64,000 nt of DNA from Prosthecobacter sp. (lineage in GTDB: Bacteria; Verrucomicrobiota; Verrucomicrobiia; Verrucomicrobiales; Verrucomicrobiaceae), in the NCBI RefSeq assembly GCF_014879935.1, contig NZ_JACSRD010000163.1, positions 1-64,000 of the forward strand, in the 5' to 3' direction. Every line of letters begins with the position of its first letter. Within the stretch, counting starts at the first letter, position 1. Made by a program: the position numbers and the translations under genes. Shown here piece after piece: positions 56,159-64,000 of this stretch. The notes below the pieces were generated by a model. It was not told where the DNA came from and searched no databases. It saw only the letters and a list, made by a program, of their open reading frames with translations.

Positions 56159-56647
56159 TCAAAGCGGTTTGTGCATGCAGAGCCCGGCGCCGGCCTCCGG
56201 CACATACACAGCCTGCTCGAAGCCGGCGGCGGCGTAGATGCGGCGGGCGTGATGGTTGTTTTCCTGCACTTCGAGGGTGAGGCGGCAGCAGCCGAGTTCA
56301 CGCGCACGCGTGGCGATGGTGTCCATGAGGCGTTTGCCAATGCCGCGACCGCGTTGCGCGGGCTGCACAAAGTAGTCCATGATGTAGAGCAACCGGCGCG
56401 CCGCGAAGGTGGAAAAGCCGAGAAAGCAAATCGCGATCCCGACCGCCTCGCCATCGGCGTAGGCCAGAAAAACGTGCGTCGTGGGATGCTGGCGCAGGCC
56501 GGGGATGAGATCACGACGCGCGGCATCAGACAAAGAATGCCCGTCGCCCATCGGATCGGCCGAATAGGCATTCAGCAGACGCAAGGTGTCTGCCGCATGG
56601 TCTTCGCGGATGAGATTGGCTTCGAGGGTGAGGATGGATGCGTTCAT
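56159..56647 (-). CDS. GNAT N-acetyltransferase
   Basis: The 162-residue reading starts at the ATG at 56647 (MNASILTLEANLIREDHAAD), overlapping the MOSC stop by 4 bp. MDYFVQPAQRGRGIGKRLMD is the acetyl-CoA binding loop (Q/RxxGxG/A), and LTLEVQENNHHARRIYAAAG is the C-terminal GNAT motif. No target is evident. Confidence 0.9.
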   Translation of the reverse strand: MNASILTLEANLIREDHAADTLRLLNAYSADPMGDGHSLSDAARRDLIPGLRQHPTTHVFLAYADGEAVGIAICFLGFSTFAARRLLYIMDYFVQPAQRGRGIGKRLMDTIATRARELGCCRLTLEVQENNHHARRIYAAAGFEQAVYVPEAGAGLCMHKPL

Positions 56648-57105
56648 GGGGTTTCTGGCTCGGGAGTGATTGAGTCGCCCACGCGGATGACGCCATGGCT
56701 CAAGATGTCCGCTCGCAGGCCACCACGGTGGGCGAGCGGTTTCAGCAGCGCTTGGCCGGTCACTTTGTCCAAATGCGTGCATGGCGGGCAGAGGCGGATG
56801 CCCTCGATGAGCACGCCGCCGATGCGGAAGCGCTTTCCGACGAGGTCGTTCAGTTGCACACCCTCGGTGACGATGTTGCGGCGAGCTTCAGCGGCACTGA
56901 GGCCGAGTTCTGCCAGCACTTCGCCTTCGATCAGCGTGAGTTCGCGACCGGGGCCTTTGGGTTCCCAATCGCTAAAAGTGCCGCAGCCTTCAAAGTAACG
57001 ATCTCCGACAAGCCCACGATGTGCAGACGCATGCGACTCGTTCACCGCATGTGGCAGCACGGTTGCCGCTGGACTGATGTAAATGGCAGACACTCGCGCA
57101 GGCAT
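56644..57105 (-). CDS. MOSC-domain protein
   Basis: The product has 153 residues, a stand-alone MOSC beta-barrel. GRELTLIEGEVLAELGLSAA and EARRNIVTEGVQLNDLVGKR are the core strands, and LCPPCTHLDKVTG includes the conserved cysteine. MOSC proteins carry sulfur or use molybdenum cofactor; small single-domain forms are uncharacterised. It is the first gene of the tight small-enzyme operon. Confidence 0.92.
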   Translation of the reverse strand: MPARVSAIYISPAATVLPHAVNESHASAHRGLVGDRYFEGCGTFSDWEPKGPGRELTLIEGEVLAELGLSAAEARRNIVTEGVQLNDLVGKRFRIGGVLIEGIRLCPPCTHLDKVTGQALLKPLAHRGGLRADILSHGVIRVGDSITPEPETP

Positions 57106-57147
57106 GCGCCGATGATGGCCGCCGCACGAAACGGCGCAAGGGCCGCG

Positions 57148-58287
57148 TCATTTTACTGGCGCAGCGGGATGGCGCTGGCGGATCTCCGACGTGTCGAGCA
57201 CCTCGCCGCGGAGGTTTTTGAATTGGGCGGTGATCGTCGGAGCTCCGGCACGCAGCGTGAGCAGCAGGTAGTGATCCTCGCGGGCGTTGAAGCGGGAGTG
57301 CGGGTCTTTGTAGAGATCGCCGTCGCCTTTGAGGCAGGTGTTGAAGTAGGGCAGGCTGTTGAACTCGGCGCGTTCGGCGAAGTAGCCGTAGCCGGTGAAA
57401 ACGGCGCTCGTTTGCTCAAAGAGCGGCAGCCAGGCCTTCTGGTCGTAGCCACGCATGAGCGAGTTTTGCTCGTTGTTCAGCGTGAGCACGAAATCGGCAT
57501 CGGTGCGGGCCGCTTCGCGGGCAAACCACGCGTGCTGCTCCGATCCGGCGGTGATGGGATGATTCGTCTGCCACGTCGTGCCTTGATCCTTCGTGTGGCT
57601 GGCATCGAGAGCGAGCAATCGCAGGCGGAAGGCCGGAATGTCGAAGCGCCAGCGCCACTCGACATCCGGCAGCGCGAAGAAATCGCGGTAGGCCGTGGCC
57701 TCCACATCGTAAACCGCATGCGCAGGCGGCTTCGGGCCGCGCGAGGTGATTTCGCGGTCGTGATTGCCTAAAATCGGCATCAGCGGCGTGGAGCGAAAAA
57801 GCTCGCGATGCTGGTCGATGAGCGCGCTGAAGGCTTTTGTGCCTTCGCGACCTTTTCCGTGCAAATCGGGCACGTTGTCGCCGAGCGTCACGAGCAGATG
57901 CGGATCGTCCTTCATCAGCGAAGCGAGGTCTTTGCCCTTCGCGAAGCCCCAGTCGCCCACCATCGCGAGGCGCAGTTCCTTCGTCGGATAGCCTTTGAAG
58001 CGAAACACCTCCGACGCATCGCCACCGCTGCGCACGCGGTAGTGATAAACCACGTCCGTCTGCTCCAGCGGGATCTCGATGTGATGCAGCGTGACCGCCT
58101 CCGCGGCCTTCACCTGCTTCCCAAGCTCCGCGCTGGTGCCAAACTCGACCACCGAGTCGCCCGGCGTCGCCGTTTCCCAGTTGATGACGATCTTCGAGGG
58201 ATCATTCGAGGCATGCGTGAGCCACACACGCTCGATCGGCGCGGCGGCGAGGCTGGTGGCAAGGAGGAGAAACAGCGGGCGGATCAT
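57148..58287 (-). CDS. Exported metallophosphoesterase-fold protein with altered C-terminal ligands
   Basis: The 379-residue reading starts at the ATG at 58287 (signal peptide MIRPLFLLLATSLAAA). An N-terminal fibronectin-III-like purple-acid-phosphatase domain (RVWLTHASNDPSKIVINWET) precedes the metallophosphoesterase core: MVGDWG, TLGDNVP and LGNHDRE near residues 110-180. The usual later ligands are not present: FTGYGYFAER stands where GHxHxYER is expected, and FVLTLNNEQNSL stands where a VxxH-type motif is expected. With three His positions changed to Tyr or Asn, metal binding or catalysis may be altered or lost. Exported to periplasm or beyond. Confidence 0.85.
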   Translation of the reverse strand: MIRPLFLLLATSLAAAPIERVWLTHASNDPSKIVINWETATPGDSVVEFGTSAELGKQVKAAEAVTLHHIEIPLEQTDVVYHYRVRSGGDASEVFRFKGYPTKELRLAMVGDWGFAKGKDLASLMKDDPHLLVTLGDNVPDLHGKGREGTKAFSALIDQHRELFRSTPLMPILGNHDREITSRGPKPPAHAVYDVEATAYRDFFALPDVEWRWRFDIPAFRLRLLALDASHTKDQGTTWQTNHPITAGSEQHAWFAREAARTDADFVLTLNNEQNSLMRGYDQKAWLPLFEQTSAVFTGYGYFAERAEFNSLPYFNTCLKGDGDLYKDPHSRFNAREDHYLLLTLRAGAPTITAQFKNLRGEVLDTSEIRQRHPAAPVK

Positions 58288-58349
58288 GAGAAGGGAAAGT
58301 CTTGAGTCATACGCCAGATGCGCGAAGAAACTCGACTGCAATCACCACC

Positions 58350-59072
58350 ATGCCCGAAATCCCGCATCAACCCCTCGGCGAAATCGTCGCCAACTGGCGC
58401 GAGCCTCCGTTTCCGGCCCGCGAGGTGATGCACGGCCGTTTTTGCCGCCTCGAGCCGCTCGATGCCGCAAAGCATGCGCGGTCGCTTTTCGATGCCTACG
58501 CGCTCGATCTGCATGGCTCTGGCTGGACTTACCTGCCTTACGGGCCGTTTGAGGTGTTTGAAGACTTCCGCGCCTGGCTGGAGCAGCAAAGCAGCACACG
58601 CGATCCGCTTTTCTTTGCCAAAGTCGATCCTGCGAGCGGCGAAGCCATCGGGTTAGCGAGCTACCTGCGCATCTCGCCTTCCTGCGGCAGCATCGAGGTC
58701 GGTCATCTGCATTTCTCGCCGAAACTCCAGCGCACGCCCGCCGCCACCGAAGCGATGTTTCTCATGATGCGCCACGCCTTCGAGCTCGGCTACCGCCGCT
58801 ACGAGTGGAAGTGCGATTCCCTCAACGAAGCCTCGCGCAAGGCCGCGCTGCGCCTCGGCCTGTCCTTCGAAGGCATCTTCCGTCAGGCGACGGTGCGCAA
58901 AGGCCGCAATCGCGACACCGCCTGGTATGCCACCATCGACAAAGAGTGGCCCGCGCTGCGTGCAGCCTTCGAGCAATGGCTCAGTCCGTCGAATTTCGAT
59001 GAGCAGGGGCGTCAGCGCGTGAGTTTGGCATCGCTGACACAGCCGATTTTGAATCCAGCTGTCTGCGCCTGA
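58350..59072 (+). CDS. GNAT N-acetyltransferase (RimJ/RimL-like)
   Basis: The 240-residue reading starts at the ATG at 58350 (MPEIPHQPLGEIVANWREPP). RimJ/RimL-type signatures include MMRHAFELGYRRYEWKCDSL, then NEASRKAALRLGLSFEGIFR and RKGRNRDTAWYATIDKEWPA. Its C-terminal 140 bp are nearly repeated at 60998-61147. It is divergent from the metallophosphoesterase, 62 bp away. Confidence 0.9.
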   Translation: MPEIPHQPLGEIVANWREPPFPAREVMHGRFCRLEPLDAAKHARSLFDAYALDLHGSGWTYLPYGPFEVFEDFRAWLEQQSSTRDPLFFAKVDPASGEAIGLASYLRISPSCGSIEVGHLHFSPKLQRTPAATEAMFLMMRHAFELGYRRYEWKCDSLNEASRKAALRLGLSFEGIFRQATVRKGRNRDTAWYATIDKEWPALRAAFEQWLSPSNFDEQGRQRVSLASLTQPILNPAVCA

Positions 59073-59084
59073 CCCTTCGCGACA

Positions 59085-59426
59085 TCATGGCTCGACGCGA
59101 TAGTGGAGAAGCTCGCGGGTGAGGGGCGAAATGCTGTCATCTGGCTCTTGATAGCTCAAAAGAGCCTCTTGCAGCGGATCGTTCGCGGCCTCGGGCGGTG
59201 TGTCACGAATCATGAAGCTGAGGACGAGCACGGCCGCGATACCCGCTTCTGCCATCGCCACACGGGACCAGGTGATGAAGCGCGGAGGGACGCGGCGAAA
59301 ATGCGCCTGCCACTCGCGCCGCAGGTCGTCCGGCATGGCGGGTGGATTTTCACGCGGCACGCGAGGGTGCTGCTGCTCGATGAGCCGCTGCGATGGGGGG
59401 GATTCTTCTGGAGCCTGCGGGTTCAT
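59085..59426 (-). CDS. Single-helix membrane protein, probable anti-sigma partner
   Basis: The product has 113 residues. A Pro/Glu/Arg-rich cytoplasmic segment (REWQAHFRRVPPRFITW) precedes one membrane helix (AMAEAGIAAVLVLSFMI), then a short acidic outer tail. It starts with a 4-bp ATGA overlap with the sigma-like gene, the usual layout of sigma/anti-sigma pairs. No zinc motif (HxxxCxxC) is present, so the anti-sigma label rests on location and topology. Confidence 0.6.
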   Translation of the reverse strand: MNPQAPEESPPSQRLIEQQHPRVPRENPPAMPDDLRREWQAHFRRVPPRFITWSRVAMAEAGIAAVLVLSFMIRDTPPEAANDPLQEALLSYQEPDDSISPLTRELLHYRVEP

Positions 59427-60289
59427 GACGGATCGAGAAGGTGACGTCGGATGTGGAGGAGCGCCTCATCGAGCGAGTCGCGCAGACGACGGCGGCGTGT
59501 GGCTTCGGAGCTGCGGGGATCGATGTGCAGGGCGCTCATGAGACGGGCATCGGCGATGAGGCTGGTGTGAGTGTCTGTAGAACGAAGGATGAGACGATCA
59601 ATGATTTCCCACTGGGCGGCCGTCAAGAGGCGTGCGCAGTGATCCCATACGTCCTGGAGGTCGAATTCCATCGCGCATGCCGCGTCGGCGGCCTCCTGAT
59701 CATCGGAAACGAGGATCGCATCGCGTTTCAGCGCCGAGAGATGCCTCACATGATCCACCGCGCGGCGTCGAGCGATGGTTTTGACCAGCGGTGGCAATTG
59801 CTCCGCGACGAGCAGACCTTGGAGAGGACCGATGAGCGCCGCGAGCACCTCGGAGAAGACATCTTCGGCCTCCGCCACGCCCGCGCCATGAATCACCGGC
59901 ATGGCGAGCGCGCGCAGCACCGGCATCGCGGCTGACCACGCGGCGTTTTCATGAAGGCGCAGGCCGCGCAGGTCCATCAGCGGCTCGTCGGGCTGCCAGT
60001 TCGCATCATGCCAGAGCTGCGAATCGTTTTTCGCCGCGCGTTCAGCCGCCACGCGCTGGAGGGCACGCTGACGGCCATGGCGCTGCAAAAAGGCACTGAT
60101 CTCGATCGCGGTGGCGCGAGGTGGCAGTTCGTTCATCGCGTCGCACATGACCTCGCGAGCAATCTCCGCGGCCACGGTCATCGGCACGATCACGCCATCG
60201 CGTGGCTGGTGCGCCCAGAGCACACAGTCATGCCAGAAGCCCTCCGGGCCCTGTGGAGGCTCGGAGGGCGTGGTGGAGGTGGCGGACAT
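59423..60289 (-). CDS. Divergent ECF-sigma-like protein
   Basis: The product has 288 residues. The middle contains region-2-like sequence: EAEDVFSEVLAALIGPLQGL, PLVKTIARRRAVDHVRHLSA. The C-terminal helical part (LTAAQWEIIDRLILRSTDTH, SEATRRRRLRDSLDEALLHI) could be a diverged region 4. A long N-terminal extension (about residues 1-130) has no counterpart in ordinary ECF factors. Together with the overlapping membrane protein this looks like an uncommon sigma/anti-sigma pair. Confidence 0.65.
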   Translation of the reverse strand: MSATSTTPSEPPQGPEGFWHDCVLWAHQPRDGVIVPMTVAAEIAREVMCDAMNELPPRATAIEISAFLQRHGRQRALQRVAAERAAKNDSQLWHDANWQPDEPLMDLRGLRLHENAAWSAAMPVLRALAMPVIHGAGVAEAEDVFSEVLAALIGPLQGLLVAEQLPPLVKTIARRRAVDHVRHLSALKRDAILVSDDQEAADAACAMEFDLQDVWDHCARLLTAAQWEIIDRLILRSTDTHTSLIADARLMSALHIDPRSSEATRRRRLRDSLDEALLHIRRHLLDPS

Positions 60290-60315
60290 GAGTCAGCAGC
60301 GGCTTCCGTGTTATC

Positions 60316-60915
60316 TTACTCGGTGAAGCTGAGGTTTTCCGGCTTGCGGCGCGGCGCGGGTTCAGCGGCGGTGGCAGTGACCGGCACGGAGCTGTCCACG
60401 ATCTCAAAGGTCAACCCGCTCACCCACATGCGGCCTTTGCCAGAGAGCAGCACGCCGATGAGAAAACTCTCCGCGTGCTGCGGAATGTCAGCGACGATGG
60501 ACACCTCCGTCCAGTCGGACGTGCCGCTCACGGTGCGCTTGTCCATGTTGTCGATGATCAGGGTGCGCTTGTTCACGTCATCCACGCGCATCCAAAGTCC
60601 TGCGCCACGGCCGGTGACATCGCGTGTTTTGACATAGCCTTTGAAACGGACGCGCTTGCCGAGGTAGTCCGCCGCGATGAATCCCTGCGTCATGGTGCCA
60701 AAGCCGCTCGCGTTGCCTTTGATCGACTCGATGAACACCGAGGGCTTGCCTTCGCGGGTGACCTCGGAATCGACTCCGCGCCTGTACTCATCCATTGGCG
60801 TGCCGCCCCAGCCTTTCGGCGGCGGCCCGTCTGCGGCGTGGAGATTTGAGACGACGAGGAAGCTCAGCGTGAGGACGCCGAGCAGACGATGGAGGGATGA
60901 TGGGCGTGGGTTCAT
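60316..60915 (-). CDS. Secreted beta-sandwich protein of unknown function
   Basis: The 199-residue reading starts at the ATG at 60915 with a signal peptide (LLGVLTLSFLVVSNLHA). The mature part has a sandwich-like motif: RVRFKGYVKTRDVTGRGAGL, WMRVDDVNKRTLIIDNMDKR, WTEVSIVADIPQHAESFLIG, GRMWVSGLTFEIVD. This module is common beside or within regulators and enzymes and may bind carbohydrate. It lies 26 bp after the sigma-like gene on the opposite side of its coding direction (same strand, upstream). Confidence 0.8.
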   Translation of the reverse strand: MNPRPSSLHRLLGVLTLSFLVVSNLHAADGPPPKGWGGTPMDEYRRGVDSEVTREGKPSVFIESIKGNASGFGTMTQGFIAADYLGKRVRFKGYVKTRDVTGRGAGLWMRVDDVNKRTLIIDNMDKRTVSGTSDWTEVSIVADIPQHAESFLIGVLLSGKGRMWVSGLTFEIVDSSVPVTATAAEPAPRRKPENLSFTE

Positions 60916-60997
60916 GGTGAAAGGAGCATTCAGAGGCTCCACCTCATCACGTCGGAATGCTTGCGGTGCTTTTGCAAACTCACGCCAAAAAGAGGAG

Positions 60998-61147
60998 GGC
61001 CGCAATCGCGACACCGCGTGGCATGCCGCCATCGACCAAGAATGGCCCGCGCTCCGCGAAGCCTTCGAGCGATGGCTCAGTCCGTCGAATTTCGATGAAC
61101 AGGGGCGTCAGCGAGTGAGTTTGTCATCGCTGACACGAGCCGCGTGA
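60998..61147 (+). pseudogene. C-terminal fragment of a GNAT gene (partial duplicate)
   Basis: The fragment encodes RNRDTAWHAAIDQEWPALRE, then WLSPSNFDEQGRQRVSLSSL, nearly the same as the end of the GNAT at 58350-59072 (DNA 58902 onward). No start or N-terminal part accompanies it. It lies in the 288-bp gap between two minus-strand genes, which otherwise holds only a hairpin. Confidence 0.8.
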
Positions 61148-61188
61148 AACCTCGCGGCAGCGCCACCGCGCTCGATGGTTCGAGGTTT
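61147..61188 (-). terminator. Possible terminator of the 61204-63204 gene
   Basis: AAACCTCG and CGAGGTTT pair perfectly, with an inner CTCG/CGAG pair, 16-57 bp past the stop of the minus-strand gene. The loop is long and there is no strong T-run. Confidence 0.35.
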
Positions 61189-61203
61189 TCCAGCATGCCC
61201 TGA

Positions 61204-63204
61204 CTACTTCTTCGCCACTGCGGTCACGCGAACGCGGATCGGGTTCGAATAGACGATGAACGTCGCCTCTTTGGCCGCGGTTTTGGCGGTGAGGTCTTTG
61301 ACGGCCTTGTCTGCATCCGTTTTGGCCTTGTCGGCGGCTTTGACCGCATCGGTGGCTGTTTTGACGAGTTCGGCCTTCTTCGGCGTCGTGTCGGCGTTGG
61401 CGGCATCGAGCTGCTTTTTGGCGGCGGCTTGGGATTCGACGGCTTTTTTCACATCAGCTTCGGCGGTGCCCAGTTCTTCGAGATTTCGACGCACTTTCAT
61501 CTTCGCCGGACCTTGCAGGATGAAGCCGTATTCGCCCGGAGCGAGCTTCAGTGTCTTCACATCGAGCGTGAACTTGCCTGTTGCGGCTTTCGCCGGGATG
61601 TCGGCCTCGGGAGCCTTCGCGGCGTCGATCAAGCCGAGGGCCTTCAGCTTGATCGCATCGGGAAACTCGGCGTGGCGTGTGACTTTGAGAGGGATTTCGA
61701 GCTTTCCGTCGGCGGGGACTTCGAGGATGTCGTTCTTCTCGGTCTGAATGAGCGCAGGCGTGCTCAAGGTGCTCACGCCGATGGCTGGCGGCCCTGTGCG
61801 ACGTGAGAGCAGGTTGTCACGTGTGGCGTCCTTGATGTCGAAGCTCACATAGGCCGACTTGGCGAGGCTCGTGACGAGTGCAGCGCCCGCTGGAGCATCG
61901 GGAGTGGCCTGGAAGGCCATGTAGCCGAGTGACTGGCCTTTGCCGATGAAGCCACCGAGGCTGATGAGACCGGCGGGCAGTTTGTCGGCCTTGAGTTCGA
62001 TTGCTTCGCTCAGCGCGTTGCGATTCAGCACGGCCACTTCGAGCGCCAGGATGCCGCCGCGGCAGACATTCGCGCTGCCGACCTCGCCCGTTTTGGCATT
62101 GGCGGCTTTCGGCAGCGTGGCGTTCATCGCGATGAGTTCTGGAGTCTTCGGCGCACCGCTCGAAACGCGCAGTTCAAACGGCTGCGTGGTCGCAAAGGCA
62201 TCGTTGAGCGTGATGCGAAAGGTGCCATCAACCTTCGCCTCATACGCGTAGGAGGGATCGCGGTTCGGAATCGCGCTCGCAACACTCGGCGCGGGCGAAA
62301 TGGCTGGTGCGTCGGCCACTTCAGCCTGTGCGGTGATCGTGCCGTCGGGTTTGAGGTTTTCGATCACGAGATGCGGATCGGTGTCGTGGCCGAGTTGATG
62401 CGAGAAAACTTCGACGACAAACCTGTCTCCAGCTTTGAAGGGCATATCGTAAGTCCAGGCGGCTGATGGAACAAAAAAACCGCGGCGAACATCGCCAATC
62501 TTGAGTTCCTGCCTCATCACGCTGGGCATGATCCGTGGTTCTTCTGCTTTAGCCTCCTCCAATGCGCCGAAGAAGCCGTAGTCGTCGCCTGCGCGATGCA
62601 TGAGCTCATGCACTTCCATGCGATACGTGCCGTCAGCAGGCGGCGTGAAGTTCATCCTGCCGCGCTTCAAGCGCGCCAGTTCGCGCCCTTTGCCGTCGCT
62701 GATCGCGCCAAGCACTTCCGCACGCGTGTCGGCCTTCAAGCCGAGAAAAGTCGCTGTGAGTGACTGGCCCTTTTTCGCCTCGAACGTGAACCAATGCGGA
62801 GTGGTGGCCTTGAAAGCACCGCTGATGGCCGAATTGACCGCGAGCTTGAGCGCTTTGTCGGGTTTCGCGTTCGTGCCGGGCGATTCGACCACGACATGTG
62901 GCGTCACGACGAACACACGCGGGTTGCTGACACCGTAGCGGCCGACAAAACGCAAATCGTGCGCCCCTGCGGGCAAATTAGCCGGAAGTGCGACACTGGC
63001 CTTGGTCGTCGTTGAAATGCTGATCGAGCGGTCTCCGATCAAAACAGCCGCAGGACCATCGAGATCCGTGCCACGAAGCGTGAACTCGACCGTAGCACCT
63101 GCCTTGCCGCCGAGCGGCGAGATGCTGGTGAGCACTGGGGAAGGAAAAGTGGCCTGGGAAAAGGCGCTCGAAGCGATGGCCCCGCAGAACAACATGCTGA
63201 GCAT
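61204..63204 (-). CDS. Secreted protein with IPT/pre-peptidase-type beta domains
   Basis: I place the start at the ATG at 63204, which gives MLSMLFCGAIASSAFSQA as signal peptide and 666 residues; the frame is open back to 63432 through hairpin repeats, and a start at 63354 is possible. The first mature domain, PVLTSISPLGGKAGATVEFT, is an IPT/TIG-like fold. HWFTFEAKKGQSLTATFLGL and DGTYRMEVHELMHRAGDDYG are pre-peptidase C-terminal (PPC)-like modules. The C-terminal third has a Lys/Ala-rich coiled segment (AAKKQLDAANADTTPKKAEL, AVKAADKAKTDADKAVKDLT). It follows the DUF1553 gene as often seen in verrucomicrobia, but without the usual DUF1501 gene between them. Confidence 0.82.
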   Translation of the reverse strand: MLSMLFCGAIASSAFSQATFPSPVLTSISPLGGKAGATVEFTLRGTDLDGPAAVLIGDRSISISTTTKASVALPANLPAGAHDLRFVGRYGVSNPRVFVVTPHVVVESPGTNAKPDKALKLAVNSAISGAFKATTPHWFTFEAKKGQSLTATFLGLKADTRAEVLGAISDGKGRELARLKRGRMNFTPPADGTYRMEVHELMHRAGDDYGFFGALEEAKAEEPRIMPSVMRQELKIGDVRRGFFVPSAAWTYDMPFKAGDRFVVEVFSHQLGHDTDPHLVIENLKPDGTITAQAEVADAPAISPAPSVASAIPNRDPSYAYEAKVDGTFRITLNDAFATTQPFELRVSSGAPKTPELIAMNATLPKAANAKTGEVGSANVCRGGILALEVAVLNRNALSEAIELKADKLPAGLISLGGFIGKGQSLGYMAFQATPDAPAGAALVTSLAKSAYVSFDIKDATRDNLLSRRTGPPAIGVSTLSTPALIQTEKNDILEVPADGKLEIPLKVTRHAEFPDAIKLKALGLIDAAKAPEADIPAKAATGKFTLDVKTLKLAPGEYGFILQGPAKMKVRRNLEELGTAEADVKKAVESQAAAKKQLDAANADTTPKKAELVKTATDAVKAADKAKTDADKAVKDLTAKTAAKEATFIVYSNPIRVRVTAVAKK

Positions 63205-63230
63205 CGCAAGGCGCGGCAGCGTCTTGGGGT

Positions 63231-63402
63231 GCTCCAGCCCTCTGGAGCTTTGGGCAGGCCGGGAGGCTCCCGAAAAGCGCTGGAGGACCAGCGCACTCCA
63301 GGACGCTGTCGCGCCGTTAAGAGTGCCAGGGTGTGCAAACGTGCAGCGATTCATGGTACAATTCAGTTCTTCCATTTCATGGAGGCGGACGAGGACGTCC
63401 GC
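63231..63402. repeat. Cluster of short perfect hairpins
   Basis: Four hairpins occur within 172 bp: GCTCCAG/CTGGAGC (63231-63248), CGGGA/TCCCG (63260-63272), GCGCTGG/CCAGCGC (63277-63294) and GCGGAC/GTCCGC (63385-63402). They lie between the DUF1553 stop and the next gene start. Their density suggests a dispersed repeat unit; a search for other copies in the genome would tell. Confidence 0.5.
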
Positions 63403-63428
63403 GCTCCGCATGAGGCGGCGCTTCCTGA

Positions 63429-64000
63429 TCAATGATTGAACAAGAACTCCTTCGTGTTCAGCAGCGCCCAGAGAATGTCTTCATAGGCCTCCTTCTTGCC
63501 CTTGAAGGCCTCATCTCCAGTTTTGCCGGCGGTCTTCTTTTCGAGATGCGCGTGGGCGAACTTCACTTCGTCGGCATTCGGGTCACGACTGAGGGCGATG
63601 TGATATAGGTCGGTGATCTTGTCGTCATCGGGGCGTGTGTCCTTCGTCAGCGTGTCGGCGCGGCCGTTACCACGAGCGAGCTGGGTCTGGATGTCGGCGG
63701 CATTGAGCAGATGCAGGCTTTGCGCGAGGCTGGCCTCTTGCGTGCGTTCGCACTCGCAGGCGCTGGATGAATCCGGGCGACCGAACACACTGAGGAAGTA
63801 GGTGCTCTGGTTGTAACTGTTGTCGGGCAACGCCACGGCGCGTGTGCCAGGAGCCTGCCCGGCAAAGTTGCTCTCCACATCGAGCAGCGTGTTCACCGCG
63901 TCGTAGAGCACCTCGGCGTTGAGGCGTTTTGGGTAGTAGCGGCTGAAGTTCTGGCGGTCCTTGGCGTTGTGCGCGTTCGGCACGGCGCTGAGTTGATAAG
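63429..64000 (-). CDS. DUF1553-domain protein, N-terminal part outside the window
   Basis: The reading frame is open to the end of the window (YQLSAVPNAHNAKDRQNFSR), so the gene begins beyond base 64000. The visible part is the C-terminal DUF1553 domain: YPKRLNAEVLYDAVNTLLDV, SVFGRPDSSSACECERTQEA, and the final DILWALLNTKEFLFNH. In full-length relatives a signal peptide and DUF1549 domain precede it. Its closest counterpart in the window is 32156-34327. Confidence 0.9.
   Translation of the reverse strand, partial: YQLSAVPNAHNAKDRQNFSRYYPKRLNAEVLYDAVNTLLDVESNFAGQAPGTRAVALPDNSYNQSTYFLSVFGRPDSSSACECERTQEASLAQSLHLLNAADIQTQLARGNGRADTLTKDTRPDDDKITDLYHIALSRDPNADEVKFAHAHLEKKTAGKTGDEAFKGKKEAYEDILWALLNTKEFLFNH

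Overview
The window reads as a high-GC chromosomal segment of a Verrucomicrobiota bacterium, probably a Prosthecobacter/Verrucomicrobium-like member of the Verrucomicrobiaceae. This is inferred from the protein families, not from a marker gene. The indicators are DUF1552 and DUF1549/DUF1553 (planctomycete-type) exoproteins, several ECF sigma factor plus Ser/Thr protein kinase (STPK) pairs, large Sec-secreted proteins with EF-hand-like DxDxDG repeats and choice-of-anchor domains, and many short inverted-repeat elements between genes. No rRNA, tRNA, CRISPR array, integrase or transposase gene was seen.

Layout. 1-6500: the 3' part of a membrane-anchored protein, a DUF1552 exoprotein and a two-propeller secreted glycosidase-like protein. 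6600-13700: a regulatory block with a WD40 STPK, a TPR STPK with its ECF sigma factor, and the collapsed fossil of a second sigma-kinase operon. 13780-27480: a co-directional series of five secreted or membrane-anchored proteins, including a tail-fibre-like protein with an S74 self-cleaving chaperone domain and a 2,625-residue giant exoprotein, followed by a decayed surface-protein gene. This cluster is divergent from the sigma/STPK operon and is the best candidate for an undescribed system. 28400-35700: a sialidase-like BNR protein, an AAA/DUF4143 ATPase, a LacI regulator, a DUF1549/DUF1553 exoprotein and a PcfJ-like gene interrupted by one in-frame TGA. 35800-42540: M3 oligopeptidase, a DUF3592 membrane protein, KDG kinase and KDPG aldolase (lower Entner-Doudoroff/uronate route), a plant-type phosphofructokinase and a DUF2490 outer-membrane protein. 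42546-53507: a beta-helix polysaccharide-lyase-like exoprotein, an STPK-FGE fusion with its ECF sigma factor, and two divergent repeat-rich exoproteins. 53535-64000: a cytochrome-c/terpene-cyclase-fold protein, a tight operon of small enzymes (MOSC, two GNATs, a hotdog protein, probably the cupin), a metallophosphoesterase that has lost its C-terminal histidine ligands, a GNAT with a duplicated C-terminal fragment nearby, a divergent sigma/anti-sigma-like pair, and a DUF1553 gene followed by an exoprotein at the right edge.

How the genes may work together. Much of the coding capacity is for exported proteins that bind or degrade polysaccharide. KDG kinase, KDPG aldolase and phosphofructokinase would take the released sugars or uronates onward. 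Kinase/ECF modules and a LacI regulator are the visible control layer. The glycosidase-like gene at 3317-6454 and the sialidase-like gene at 28455-29609 share a near-identical promoter/leader block with the same palindrome, which suggests common regulation. Most of the DNA without a gene is occupied by inverted-repeat elements (10472-10660, 18755-18941, 29736-29861, 45229-45283, 63231-63402), a tandem repeat (47175-47254) or gene fossils.
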